A DNA stretch of 64,000 nucleotides from Rosa chinensis (taxonomy: Eukaryota; Streptophyta; Magnoliopsida; Rosales; Rosaceae): assembly GCF_002994745.2 (NCBI RefSeq), contig NC_037094.1:8617001-8681000 (forward strand), given 5' to 3'. Under the pieces are notes generated by a model, which was not told the origin of the DNA, did not search any database, and saw only the letters and a program-made list of their open reading frames with translations. Below, piece by piece: positions 23,272 through 33,819 of this stretch. A program made the position numbers and the translations under genes. The stretch's first letter is position 1. The number at the start of each line of letters is the position of its first letter.

Positions 23272-25723
23272 TTAAGAATTAATCTGAAATTGTTGTCCAG
23301 TCTCTGCAGTAAAGTTGCCACTGATTCGATCACTGACTCGCCTCGAGTCCCCAACTCCCGCTGCCATAGCAAGAACTTCTGGTGATATATTTAAACTTCC
23401 ACTTCTCCTTCCCCAACTTGAACGCCTGCTAGGATGCAAGGCTGCACTGTGGCTCTCTGTGCTCTCGGTCGGAAGCGTTCTGCTTAAATCTGGAGATACA
23501 TCTGCCTCGCTAAATCCATTGTCCTTGCCGTCTCCATCATCATTGCTAAACTGTCCTCCGTAGTCACCTGTTTCCCTGGCAGCCTCATCCCAGCCTGGCT
23601 TCTTCCCCATTTCAATGTCACTGATGGCTTTCCCCATGACAGGACCGTCAAAATTGGTACCAACTTGTGCAAGTGAAATTGCGCGATTGATTGGAACTTT
23701 TTCCCTGAAATTGTTCTGAGATGGAGGAATGCTGGTGCAGAATACCTCCATGAAGTTCTCAATTACCCCTTTATTGAATGGGTTGGCTCGTCCATCATAT
23801 CGGTATCTAAAATTTTCATATGTAGACTGCCAAAGCACAAAAGACCAGAACTTTAGTGTTACAAGGATTTCATAAACAGAGACTACTTAATGCAGTGTGC
23901 TTTATTTTTTGATGAAATGGGAGATAATTTATAGAAAAATATTAACTGGGATTTCGGGATGTCTTGACGTGACAAGATCTGCTTACCTGGTTTGTACTGA
24001 TGAGATATAAGTGGAAGCTAGTAAGGCCGCCGACAAACCAGGAAGCAAGGAAACTGTAAATTATGAGTGCAATGGAGGCAGGAGTCTTAATCAGTGCTTT
24101 CCAAATTGATATGTCCTCGCTGTTCATGATCATCTTGACATAGACCCAGCAAAACCCATGTACATATATGCAAAGAAGAGTTGCAGAGAAGACAAACATG
24201 AAGAAGAACCTGTAATTTCGCTGCACCAAGGACAAAAGATTTATTAGTCATTGCATCTTAACTTTGTGAAATTACTTCTAGTTCTTGTGTTTCTTTTAAT
24301 ACTCTTTGAAAGAATTCCCCTTACCAATCCAATACACTGACCAACCCAAGGACAGTGATGATCAAATCTTTGCACACAGTTATTGCATATGGAACAGTGA
24401 GAACAACGGGGAGGTCTGTAAAGCATGCAGGTATCACAGTACTTGACCTTCACAATTATACGATTGATAAGCACTTCCTTCATGCGTGGAAAACGCGACT
24501 GTGGTGTTTCACAAGCACCGGTCTCTGTACTCCCATCATAGTCGTCTGGCTCTGGAGGGTGAAGGTTACGAGGTACGATACCAGGATCTCTGCCTGAGGT
24601 TATTAGAAGAAGAGCTAAAACCTGTGAAAAGAAATTTACATTCTTCTATTCAGGGTAGAGCAGAAAGTATGAACTTCTTTCAATTGATCTCTCTTAGAAG
24701 TTGTTAGTTATTTAGCCAACTTGTTGTACCTATTTTTTGAGTTGAGGATGTGGCTTCAAATCATTAGAAATTTTCATCATTATAAATCTGGTTTCCATCT
24801 CATATACCAAAAGAAAATTCAAGAAATAAATAAATGTAAGAAGATTGAAAAGGGGGTTTGCACATGTAGAAAACTAAACATGAGAAGCCGTTATGATATT
24901 CAATCAAAAAACAATTGCTTTACTCATCATCCATGGATTGTTAAATGATTAAACTCCACACTTAAGCAGTAAGCTTTATATGCAATGAAACCATTACAGA
25001 ATTAAAAAAGGAGGACTTACAAATATCGTCAGAACAATAACAGCAATCATTACTGAAATTCCCAAACGATCAACAAGTTTTCGTCCCACAAAGCCACAGA
25101 AAACTGCAACAGGGATAACAATGAGGCATACCGTTAACCCAAGAGATCTCGCATCCGGTCCGAATATAAGCCTTCCACCAAGAAGAAATATCTGCAGAGT
25201 GGAACAGGCCAGCAGCAATGTGTTGAAGTAAACAATGAAAACATAAGTGGAAAACGAAAGGGATGCATAAGCTGCCGCTTATAACACAAAAGAACCAAGC
25301 CAAATAGCTTTCCAATAGTAATCAAAGTGACTTCAATTTTGCAGATTTAGCTCAAGTGTTCTGAATTCAGAGATGAACACAGAACTGTTCTAAGCAATAC
25401 TCCATTCCTATTGGATTCAATTCAATCATCAAACTGATTAAGCAATCACAATCACAATCTCAATTCTGTGTATTCCACTATCTTCCAAACGCAAAAAGCT
25501 AAAACCTTTAAGCAATCTAAACCCCAAGACCCAAGAACCACAATCCATCAAAGTCAAAAAAAACCAAACCAAATTCTGGGTTCAACTTGAACACGACTCG
25601 AAACACACAACAACCCAAGTAAAGAGTTAAGCTTACATTGCTGCCTTTCCAGTCCTTATAACTTCTGACCAGCGCCGGCCCATCTCCGGCAGCGGAGGCC
25701 GGCTGACGTGGCTCCGATTGCAT
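23272..25723 (-). CDS. DHHC-type protein S-acyltransferase
   Basis: Five exons on the minus strand: 25723-25637, 25191-25021, 24621-24325, 24220-23987 and 23826-23272. All have GT-AG borders and phase-0 junctions, giving 447 residues. The cysteine-rich domain ([20 protein letters not shown] onwards) ends in the catalytic DHHC at residues 173-176, followed by PWVGQCIG. The TTxE motif is STYE at 264-267. Four membrane segments are expected, two before the DHHC loop ([19 protein letters not shown]; the stretch ending in TIF and VLALLLI) and two after ([34 protein letters not shown]). The C-terminal tail has [11 protein letters not shown], seen in plant PATs of this subgroup. It attaches palmitate to cysteines of membrane proteins at endomembranes or the plasma membrane. 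The closest type is the Arabidopsis PAT01-PAT09 group; which one is not clear. Confidence 0.94.
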
Positions 25724-27534
25724 TGGGGTTTTCAGGGTGTCAAAGAAATCAAAACAGCAAAAAAGTAAAAGGCAAAAGTCAAACAAGGGTTGGTATTTGA
25801 AAGGTGGGCTGGAGCTGACTTTTCCTCAGCAGCAGCATGCTGTGTGAGACTGTAAAAATGGGTATCTAAGAAGAAGCTCAATGCGCTCTGATGATTAGGT
25901 GTCAGATTCCGGCATAGGTGGCACTTACGGTCACCGCTGGCTATGGAACTGGTCAAGTAGTGCAACTAGTCCACACAACATGCTTCAGTAATCATTTTGG
26001 CACGAGTAAATAGCGTATTGGGGGCACATAATTAGGTGTTTTTAACATTATATTCCTTTTGGGTCTTGGACTGTTTCTCTTGACCAAGGGTGCCAGCATG
26101 ACTCATTCCTAACTGTTGGATTTACACGAAATAAAGAGACTGTTGGGGCAACTTGGGCTCATATCTCGTATCATATGATGAAGATTTCAATTATATAATT
26201 AGGGTTTTAAAAGGTTCGCCCAAAAACTTGATTACTACACCTTTTGTGTTTTATATTATTATCTTCTTCTTTTTTGGTTTAGATACACCTAAAATCCTAA
26301 ACCTAATACACCAGGGTACCCAAACAAAGGCATTGAGCAAATTTCGAGTTAAGGATAAACAACGACAAAGTGGCAAACCCGACCGGTCCGTTTTGTAAAA
26401 ATATATAAATTAACAAATTAAGCTAAATTAGTCCTTCGGATGCATACGCTAGAGAAGAAAAGGCCAACCTTCTACTTCGAAGGGTTCTCTCTATTTTGAA
26501 ACCCATATCACTCCCTCTCATTGGGTTGTTTATGACATCAAGCCCAAGAAGTAAATCGATTTTTTTTTTTTTTTGACAAAATGAATGTTCTAACACTATT
26601 CTTGATGATTGAGTAATCAAAAAAGGTATGCACCTTTTTCTTTTTTTTAGTTTGAACTTGACAACATTAACCAAAAATTATTCTTAGTTCTCATAAGATT
26701 TGTGATCGGTTTTATCAAAACTTTGAAGTAATTTAAGTTAAAAATATAATGTTAAATCAGATTGCACAGTAACTTTATCTTCAAGGTTATTGCACAGAAA
26801 ATCAAAAATTTCTAAATCAGATTGCACAATAATATTATATTCCTTTTGTCGTTCTTCAAGGCTACTGTGTCTAACTTAAGAAACTTTTTATCAGTTCGTC
26901 TTCCAAAAATCAATTTTTTTTGCCTCATGTGGTTAGTTACTAGAGTTTTTGTGTTGTTCACGAGATTGAGCCCAACGGGAAGGAAAAAAACCATTTACAT
27001 GTTTTGAAATAACTGTCTAGATCTTTTGATCAATGTCATTGAGACTCCCAAAATACTTTTGTGGCAGCCGTACAAACTAGTTTAGAGAATTTTGAAGATG
27101 AAGTATTTTAAAGAAAATGCTGATATCAGCGCTCGATATAAAGTTTCTAATATTGTTAAATACGATGTTGGGAAATTGGGCGAGTTGTGGATGCCCTAAA
27201 TCGAGTGTCTTCTCCTCATTGATTTTGGAACAGCTAAGTAGCTATATACGCCAATACAGAGGATGCTACACTTCTTTTTTCCCTCTAGTAACCAGAAAGC
27301 AAGTGTGTTTTCCAGTTGCCTAGCTGTCATGACAGTATTGGTTGAATGCTGAGTTACTTAGAGATAGTGGACTACGTACTATAAATAGATTCCATGTAAA
27401 TCACCTAATCATACTGGGATATTTCTCTCTGTTTCTCCTGGCATCAAAGCTGGCTTGCGCTCAGACGATCCATTCTGATACTGTGATTCAGGCTTCCGGT
27501 TACTTATTCGTCATGATTTTCTTGCCGCAGCATT

Positions 27535-27596
<62 letters not shown>

Positions 27597-27824
27597 CAAG
27601 TTTGAGGCCATTCCGAGTACAGATTCAACAAGGCATTTCATCGAACATCTTCTGTGCATCTCGAAACCTCTGTGCTGTATGTTCTCTCTGACCAAATCTG
27701 CTGCAATTGCTCCATTTCTAGTCTATTTGAAGTAGTCTCTCCGAATCTTGCTTCGTTTATACTCCATTTTGGTCTCTTTCTGTGTTAACTTCCACTACAA
27801 GTTACTGACACTGTCCATAAATTT
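25724..27824. other. Promoters of two divergent genes, no other gene seen
   Basis: This stretch separates the DHHC gene (minus) from the RING-H2 gene (plus). It is AT-rich with T runs at 26560-26574 and 26641-26649. A small local duplication (TAAATCAGATTGCACA near 26753 and 26813) is visible. The RING side has a CT microsatellite close upstream. No coding exon was recognised. Confidence 0.5.
27537..27593 (+). repeat. (CT)n microsatellite upstream of the RING-H2 gene
   Basis: About 28 CT dinucleotides, roughly 230 bp before the ATG at 27825. CT-rich tracts are common in plant 5' leaders. The open frames reported by translation across it are artefacts of the repeat. Confidence 0.95.
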
Positions 27825-28671
27825 ATGACTTCTTCAAGCATGCCCATCGAGAAACATTTTGCTAGTATAGTTTTCCATGAACAAGTCATACCCTGGGAGG
27901 TTGAATTACCAAGCCACATGATTCCGATCAGACTAATGCTGGTGGAGCTAATTGGTAGCAAGTACATCGATCAGTGCTCCATTAGAGGACACTCATTTGC
28001 ATCAGATTAGGGTTACAACTGACATATATTTTGTGGTCTCTCGCTCCCATTTCGTGCTACCGTCCAAAAGGGATTTGTATACAAAGATTCTGGCTGAGTA
28101 TCTTTCCGATAAATTGAGTAGTGTCCCAGAAGTTGAGCAGCCGACTGTCATTCATCAAATTTTTCGGGCAGTTGAACTGGCTGACATCCCTGGGGTGCCT
28201 GTTACTGGCATCTTAATGGATGCGACTATCCGCTTATATGACAATGATGAGACTATTGTGGAGTGGATTGCACCAGATTCGTTACAAAGATTTTTGCCTG
28301 GGCTTATGCCTGCAACCAAGTCATCCATTGAAGGTTTGGAGAAAGTGAGACTTGAGAGTTTGGAAGCTACTGTTAGACTGACGCATTGTGTTATTTGTAA
28401 AGAGGGACTTGATCACTTTGATGATGATGTGGAAGAAGGCCTTGTTACTCGCTTGCCGTGCTCGCACCTTTATCATGGAGATTGCATTGTCCAGTGGCTC
28501 GAGACGAGCAACTTGTGTCCATTGTGCCGGTACCCAATGCCAGTTATGGAAGAGGAAGAGCAGCCATCGAAACCCTCAGGAGCGCGACTGAGTTGGCCTG
28601 TGCTGCTTACAGTGTCTGCTGGTGGTATAATAGCTGCCGTGCTGCTTTGCAGACTGTTGAAGCGAAGTTAA
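27825..28671 (+). CDS. RING-H2 E3 ubiquitin ligase-like protein, apparent frame break
   Basis: Two overlapping plus-strand frames. The first opens with ATG at 27825 and runs to 28010 (IPWEVELPSHMIPIRLMLVE, SKYIDQCSIRGHSF). The second is open from before 27952 to 28671 but lacks an ATG before about 28216. Together they look like one protein, with a frame change around 27990-28002. The second part contains a RING-H2 domain: CVIC, then RLPCSHLYHGDCIVQWL and CPLC, with C-C-C-H-H-C-C-C zinc ligands. A C-terminal hydrophobic segment (WPVLLTVSAGGIIAAVLLC) is followed by RLLKRS, suggesting tail anchoring. Such proteins transfer ubiquitin from an E2. Either the locus is a recent pseudogene or the break is a sequence error; the window shows no intron that would solve it. 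Confidence 0.7.
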
Positions 28672-29650
28672 GCAGGTGTCAAAAGGTTTCGTACATTAAT
28701 TGAAGCCTGTTATCTTTGGTATCACATATATATATTATATCATGTTATGAATTTAGTTAGTTTAGTAGAACTTGTCAGAGTTCGAATTCCAAGTTGGATA
28801 GGGAGAGGATAGAATACTACATTCAATATTACCAAGTCGAAAAGAACTTCTTAATTACATGACATCGGATCTGTAGTTGTATTTGGTTGTCAAAATCTGC
28901 TGAAAGGGATCCTCGTTCAGTTGGCTGACTAGCTTCTCTTTTCTTCTATATTTTTCCTGACCCTTACATCATATGTGATTTGTACTTTCTGCTATGATGA
29001 ACTTAAAGTACTCCAAAAGATAATAACTTTGTTACACATGCCCATGAATGTTGCCTTTGGTAAAGTTTTGTTCTGATTCTTCAAAATGCCATTTAACTCG
29101 GTAAAACCTGCTAATTCTATTGACACCTGTGGTGTAGATTTCATAATTGGTTCGATCGAAGAGGCCAGTGTTTCATTACAAGCTGCTCCATATAAAGCAA
29201 TTATATATAGAGCAGTTATTCTTCTCCTTTGATCGAGTATTCGAGTTCCTTGGGTCTTCTATCATATGCAGGCTGAAACAAGGAGTTGAAAGTTAAAACC
29301 GATTCTAAAGTATCAAACAAGAGGCTCTGTCATGCCGTCTGGAGTGATATAGAACTTGACTGTTACCTAGTAATTGCTTTTGCTTGCTTCTAGCTTTGAT
29401 GAACTCAAGAAAACAAAAGCAAAAGGAAAAAGTAGAAGGTGAAGTTCAAAGAAAGAATTGGTAGTTGGGCCCTGAGACAACTCGGGTTGGGCCGATTTCG
29501 CCCTGAGTCCAAAGGGGGAAATGGGTGAATCAAGATTTGAGTTCTGAAAAATCGAGCTTGTTGCCTTTGCAACTCCACAAATCATTTATTCTTCTGAACT
29601 GAATTTAAACAGACAACTTCCCCAAAAATAAAATAAACAAACGAAAAAAC
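28672..29650. other. Intergenic between RING-H2 gene and tRNA, no gene seen
   Basis: Contains the likely 3' untranslated region of the RING-H2 gene at its left. A short minus-strand open frame (29367-29585) shows no motif and is not annotated. Confidence 0.5.
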
Positions 29651-29722
29651 AGGTCCTACCGGGATTCGAACCCAGGTCGCTGGATTCAAAGTCCAGAGTG
29701 CTAACCACTACACCATAGAACC
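29651..29722 (-). tRNA. tRNA-Gln (anticodon UUG)
   Basis: A 72-nt cloverleaf on the minus strand: acceptor GGTTCTA pairs with TAGGACC (one G-U), D-arm TGGTGTAGTGGTTAGCA, anticodon arm CTGGA-CTTTGAA-TCCAG, and T-arm CCTGGGTTCGAATCCCGG. The anticodon TTG reads CAA glutamine codons. It has no intron. The A-box and B-box are intact, so it should be a working nuclear gene. Confidence 0.97.
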
Positions 29723-29805
29723 AACCTGATACATGGAGCGGAAATTTTGTATTTAATTGTTTGTATCTATTGAAAGTAACCTAAGCTCTATATATGCCCG
29801 GTGCT

Positions 29806-30509
29806 AGGGGTCATCATGGGCCGGCCCTACCCTAAATTTTAGGGCTTAGGATTGGGTCGGGTCGGGCTGTGCCTAGTCAAAGTCAACAAAATTTAGAGTC
29901 GGGCCGAGGTTTAAATATGTTAACATTTACCCGCCCAAAAGGGTAGGGTCGGGCCATCCTTCCGAATAGGGCCAAAATGGGCCTTAATTTGTTAAAAAAA
30001 AAGAAATATATTATTTTTATTCTTTATCTCAAAATGTGGCTCAATGGTTATATAGGTAATACAAGACTCATTGTTTTTTGTTGATCATATTTAATATAAA
30101 TATATATACTGGAATTAACTTATAAGTTATAACATTTATAAATATTAGTTAAAATGGTTATATTCAATTAACTATCACTCTAAATCTCTCAAAATTAATT
30201 GTTGTTTAACAAATGAAACAAAAATTAAAGAAAATAAAGCTTAGGAAATCAATTACAAAAAAAAAAAAAAGTTGTATGTTATAGACTAAAGAGAAACATA
30301 TTTAAAAAATAGAAAAAATATAAAATTATTATGGCTTAAAGGGCCGGACCGGGCTTGGTCCTAACGGGCTCAAACAGGCCGGGCTTCATTTGCATGACCC
30401 TTACCCTACCCTATTTGAGACCGGTCCGCCCTAATGTAAGGGCCGGGTAAGGCTTCGGCCCTAGGGGCCCGACGAACTCAGGGCCAAAGGGGAAAATGAT
30501 GAGGCCTAG
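29806..30509. mobile_element. hAT-like non-autonomous element rich in GGGCC motifs
   Basis: The 8-bp direct repeat CCGGTGCT lies at 29798-29805 and 30510-30517. The termini are imperfect inverted repeats (AGGGGTCATCATGGGCC left; the right end reversed reads CTAGGCCTCATCATTTTCC). Subterminal regions carry many GGGCCGG/GGGTCGGGC motifs on both sides, and the middle is AT-rich. An 8-bp duplication fits the hAT superfamily. No transposase. Confidence 0.7.
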
Positions 30510-30588
30510 CCGGTGCTTAGTGGACGACAAAAGTGCTTGAATATAGTTCCAGAACAAGGATTTCCAGTCCTGAAATGTATTTACAAAT

Positions 30589-31145
30589 GGTCCCATCCGA
30601 GTTATAAAGAAGATAGTAAGAGCTAAAGTTATGGTCCCATCCGAGTTATAAAAAAGATAGTAAGTGCTAAAGTTACGTTGATTAAGTCTTTTTAATTTTA
30701 AATTAATAGATTCAACTACATATACTCCTAATATTGCACCGTAAAAACAGCTAAATTTAGTGAGTTAACAATTTCTTCAAACCTATAAATTAAACTGATG
30801 ACCCATTTGTATCTCATCAACAAAAGTTCATGGAAGATAAGGTTTTGCCATCCCAAAAAACAGTAATAATACAATAATGAGATTACTTGACGTCATGTGA
30901 TCTAGTCATATTGTCAAGAGTAAGAGCTAAAGTTACGATGATTAGGTCTTTTTAATTTTAAATTAATAAATTCAACTACAAATACTCCTAATATTGCATG
31001 GTAAACGGCTGAATTTAGTGAGTTAACAATTTCTTCAAACTTATATGACCCATTTGTATCTCATCAACAAAAGTTCATGGAAGATAAGGTTTGCCATTCC
31101 CAAAAAAGTAATACAATAATGAGATTGCTTGACGTCATAGATCTA
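30589..31145 (+). repeat. Tandem duplication, unit about 240-255 bp plus a short extra copy
   Basis: 30659-30913 and 30920-31145 share GCTAAAGTTACG, GTCTTTTTAATTTTAAATTAA, GAGTTAACAATTTCTTCAAAC, CATCAACAAAAGTTCATGG and TTGACGTCAT, with small indels. In front, 30589-30633 duplicates the start once more (GGTCCCATCCGAGTTATAAA also at 30634). No coding content. Confidence 0.85.
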
Positions 31146-31155
31146 ATCAAGCTTA

Positions 31156-33385
31156 TAGCTAGCTAAAGGAAGAGATTGATGAGGATAAGAGGTCGTCATC
31201 TTGGCGCATAATCATCATAATATATAATGGAAATGGGGATTGGGGAGGATATTTCTGCCTCATCCAATTATTAGTACTCTCCTAATTAAAGTGAGTGGGA
31301 TTTCTTACGACATTGGCGCAATATTGCAAACTAAGAGACAAGCAACGATCCATCAAATCTCTGATTACTCCTGGGCAACCAAATAGCTCAATTAGATATA
31401 AGATAATGTATTGCATAATATATATGAGATATATGTATATCTAACCGTAGCTAGCCAGCATGCATTTTTATCCAGAATTGGTAGTACTGGAAATCATAAA
31501 TTGGATTTATTTGGAGATTTGGAGCATCAGCAAATTCAGAGCTCTTCACGGCACCTTGACCTAGTAGACCATAGAAGTTAAGTCACTCATGGATCCTCAG
31601 ATTTTGTTGGAACACACCTCATATCCCATAACACCTTCATCTTATTTAGTACTGGCATCAATACCCCTTTTATTTTATAGCTTTATTTCAAGTTTAATTC
31701 ATTCATATATATTGTTCATTCTTCTCACGTTAAGAAATTGTTTGTGGGATTCACTTTTTTATTACTTATCGACATCTTAAACCGTTCAGTATTAAAGTCT
31801 CTATGAATATATCATTTATGTAAATTTTCATTTATATTGAGGATCGTTAAATTATCGAATTAGATCAAATTAATAGACAAACTGAATATGCTAAACCTGA
31901 ACCGTTTATATTTATAAATATAAATCACGATCATGAATATCTTAACGATTATCAACTTTTAAAAATATCAAAAGATGGATATGGATGACCTATATATTTT
32001 GACCCATATATACACACACACATGACATTTGTAATGGAATCGAATAAAGTGTAGGAAGAATATCAAAAGATGAATGTGGATTATCCATTTTGACCCATAC
32101 CATTGAATACCAAGCTACTTTGTTTGATTAGGTTTTGATTTCCCGATAGTGGGATTCTTGGAGTTCTCTAGAAGTTTGGGAGTTAGTCTAAAAATTGGGT
32201 TACTCTAATTAGCCGGAGGTGTCTCGATCTTTTCGACTTTTCACCATACACAGAAAAAAAAAAATGATGGATTCGATCATTGTGTCAAAGTCAGAAAAGA
32301 AGGGCAAAGAATATGCATGCCTACTTTACCCTAATTTCTTTCCTCCAATTGACTGCTTCCCTACAGCCAGCTAACAGTTTCACCAGTTAATTTGTACCAA
32401 AACCACAGATCTTTAAGTGAACAAATATTAGACGAAACAAAAATATATATAGCAGGTTGCATGATTTTAGTCAAAGACTGAGTCAACACACCTCTCATGA
32501 TTATAGTACCTTATAGTACAAGCAACTTTTGCTAGATTTGACTCCAGCTAATTTCTATATTTTGTGTGATTTTATTTTCCTTTTTAACTTAACCATTAGT
32601 ACTTTCAAATTTTTGAGTTGGCACGTAATTCAATATAAGGATGAAGTCTGATGAACTTAATCTCCTATATATCTCAAATTAACGGAAGATAGTATTCTAC
32701 AGTTTTTAAGTATAAGTGATTGATTCCTTTCGTAATATAGATAACCGGGGGCTGAATTATTGCTCGAGGATAATGGCGCTAGCTGCACTATGAATAAGAT
32801 AATTAAGGTTTTCTCATCTTTAATTAATAGTTGCATTAAGAGATTATAATCGATGCTGGATCACGCTATTGGTTTAATATGATTTTCTCATACTTTAAAT
32901 CCTTCACCGGCCTATGTCCAGGTGGCCCATTTCATGCGTATCAAACTCAATTTCAGGGAGACTGGAATTGCTGTATATTGAATGTCAATCATACAATGGA
33001 GAGAAACATGCATGATTAGAACCCAACTGTTTCCCGACATTAAAGGATTAAAGACTCTACTAAATATATTTTAAGGCAGGTGATAAACCACTATCCTTAA
33101 GCTAAGACAGGGCTACATTTAAACTACTGTTAGCGCTAATCATTCACCTTATCATATGTATGACCGATGCAATCAAATCAGAGATAGGGATTAAAGAGCA
33201 GCATTTGCGGAAGATTAGTAGTAAACTAGAGTTATTAGATATGCATGCATGCAGACGTTAATTACTGATGATGATCAATGGCCTAACGTACAAGTGGCAA
33301 TTAAGAACTTAATTGCAACAATTAGCTAGCTTGTAATGCATGTTTATCTATGACGTACGTAAAACCCTTTATGCTTTAATAAGTC
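31156..33385. other. Intergenic, AT-rich, no gene seen
   Basis: No ORF with a recognisable family, no tRNA and no clear terminal repeats. Two similar short stretches around 31960-32100 (ATATCAAAAGATGGATATGGAT and ATATCAAAAGATGAATGTGGAT) suggest an old local duplication. Confidence 0.5.
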
Positions 33386-33397
33386 TTACAAATCTAA

Positions 33398-33585
33398 AAC
33401 CACTGCAAGTAGCTTAGTGGTTCTTGCCTAATTTGGTGTGCTCTCCAACCTAAGTTTGAAGCTGTCAAAGCGGTCAGACACTGTGCTACAATGCACAGTT
33501 GGAGCATTTCACATGCGCCGAAGGGGTTTATCTTGGGCCTATGAAGCCTTTGGGTTCCCCTTAACAAAGTAAAAAAAAAAAAAAA
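33398..33585 (+). mobile_element. tRNA-derived SINE
   Basis: A 188-bp unit flanked by the perfect 12-bp duplication TTACAAATCTAA (33386-33397 and 33586-33597), ending in a 15-bp A run. The head has a Pol III A-box-like GTAGCTTAGTGGTT (33409-33422) and a degenerate B-box region. The 3' body reads GGGTTCCCCTTAACAAAGT before the A tail. Short length, A-box, A tail and perfect target duplication make it a SINE. Confidence 0.85.
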
Positions 33586-33597
33586 TTACAAATCTAA

Positions 33598-33786
33598 TTA
33601 GGATTACTGTGTCTAAATTAAATAAAAATTTTAAAAGTGACGCAATAGATCGACATTCCAGCACCCAATCTAATGATATCAACCTTGTTTAATAATTTTT
33701 ATTTCTAGTTTATCTATATGTGGGATTTATATTCAAAGACTGTACAACAAAAATTAAGTAAAAGGTTCCTCTTCATTTTATTCATT

Positions 33787-33819
<33 letters not shown>

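Noticed and set aside
27504..27695. Arg/Glu repeat ORF
   Set aside because: Translation of the CT microsatellite on the opposite strand.
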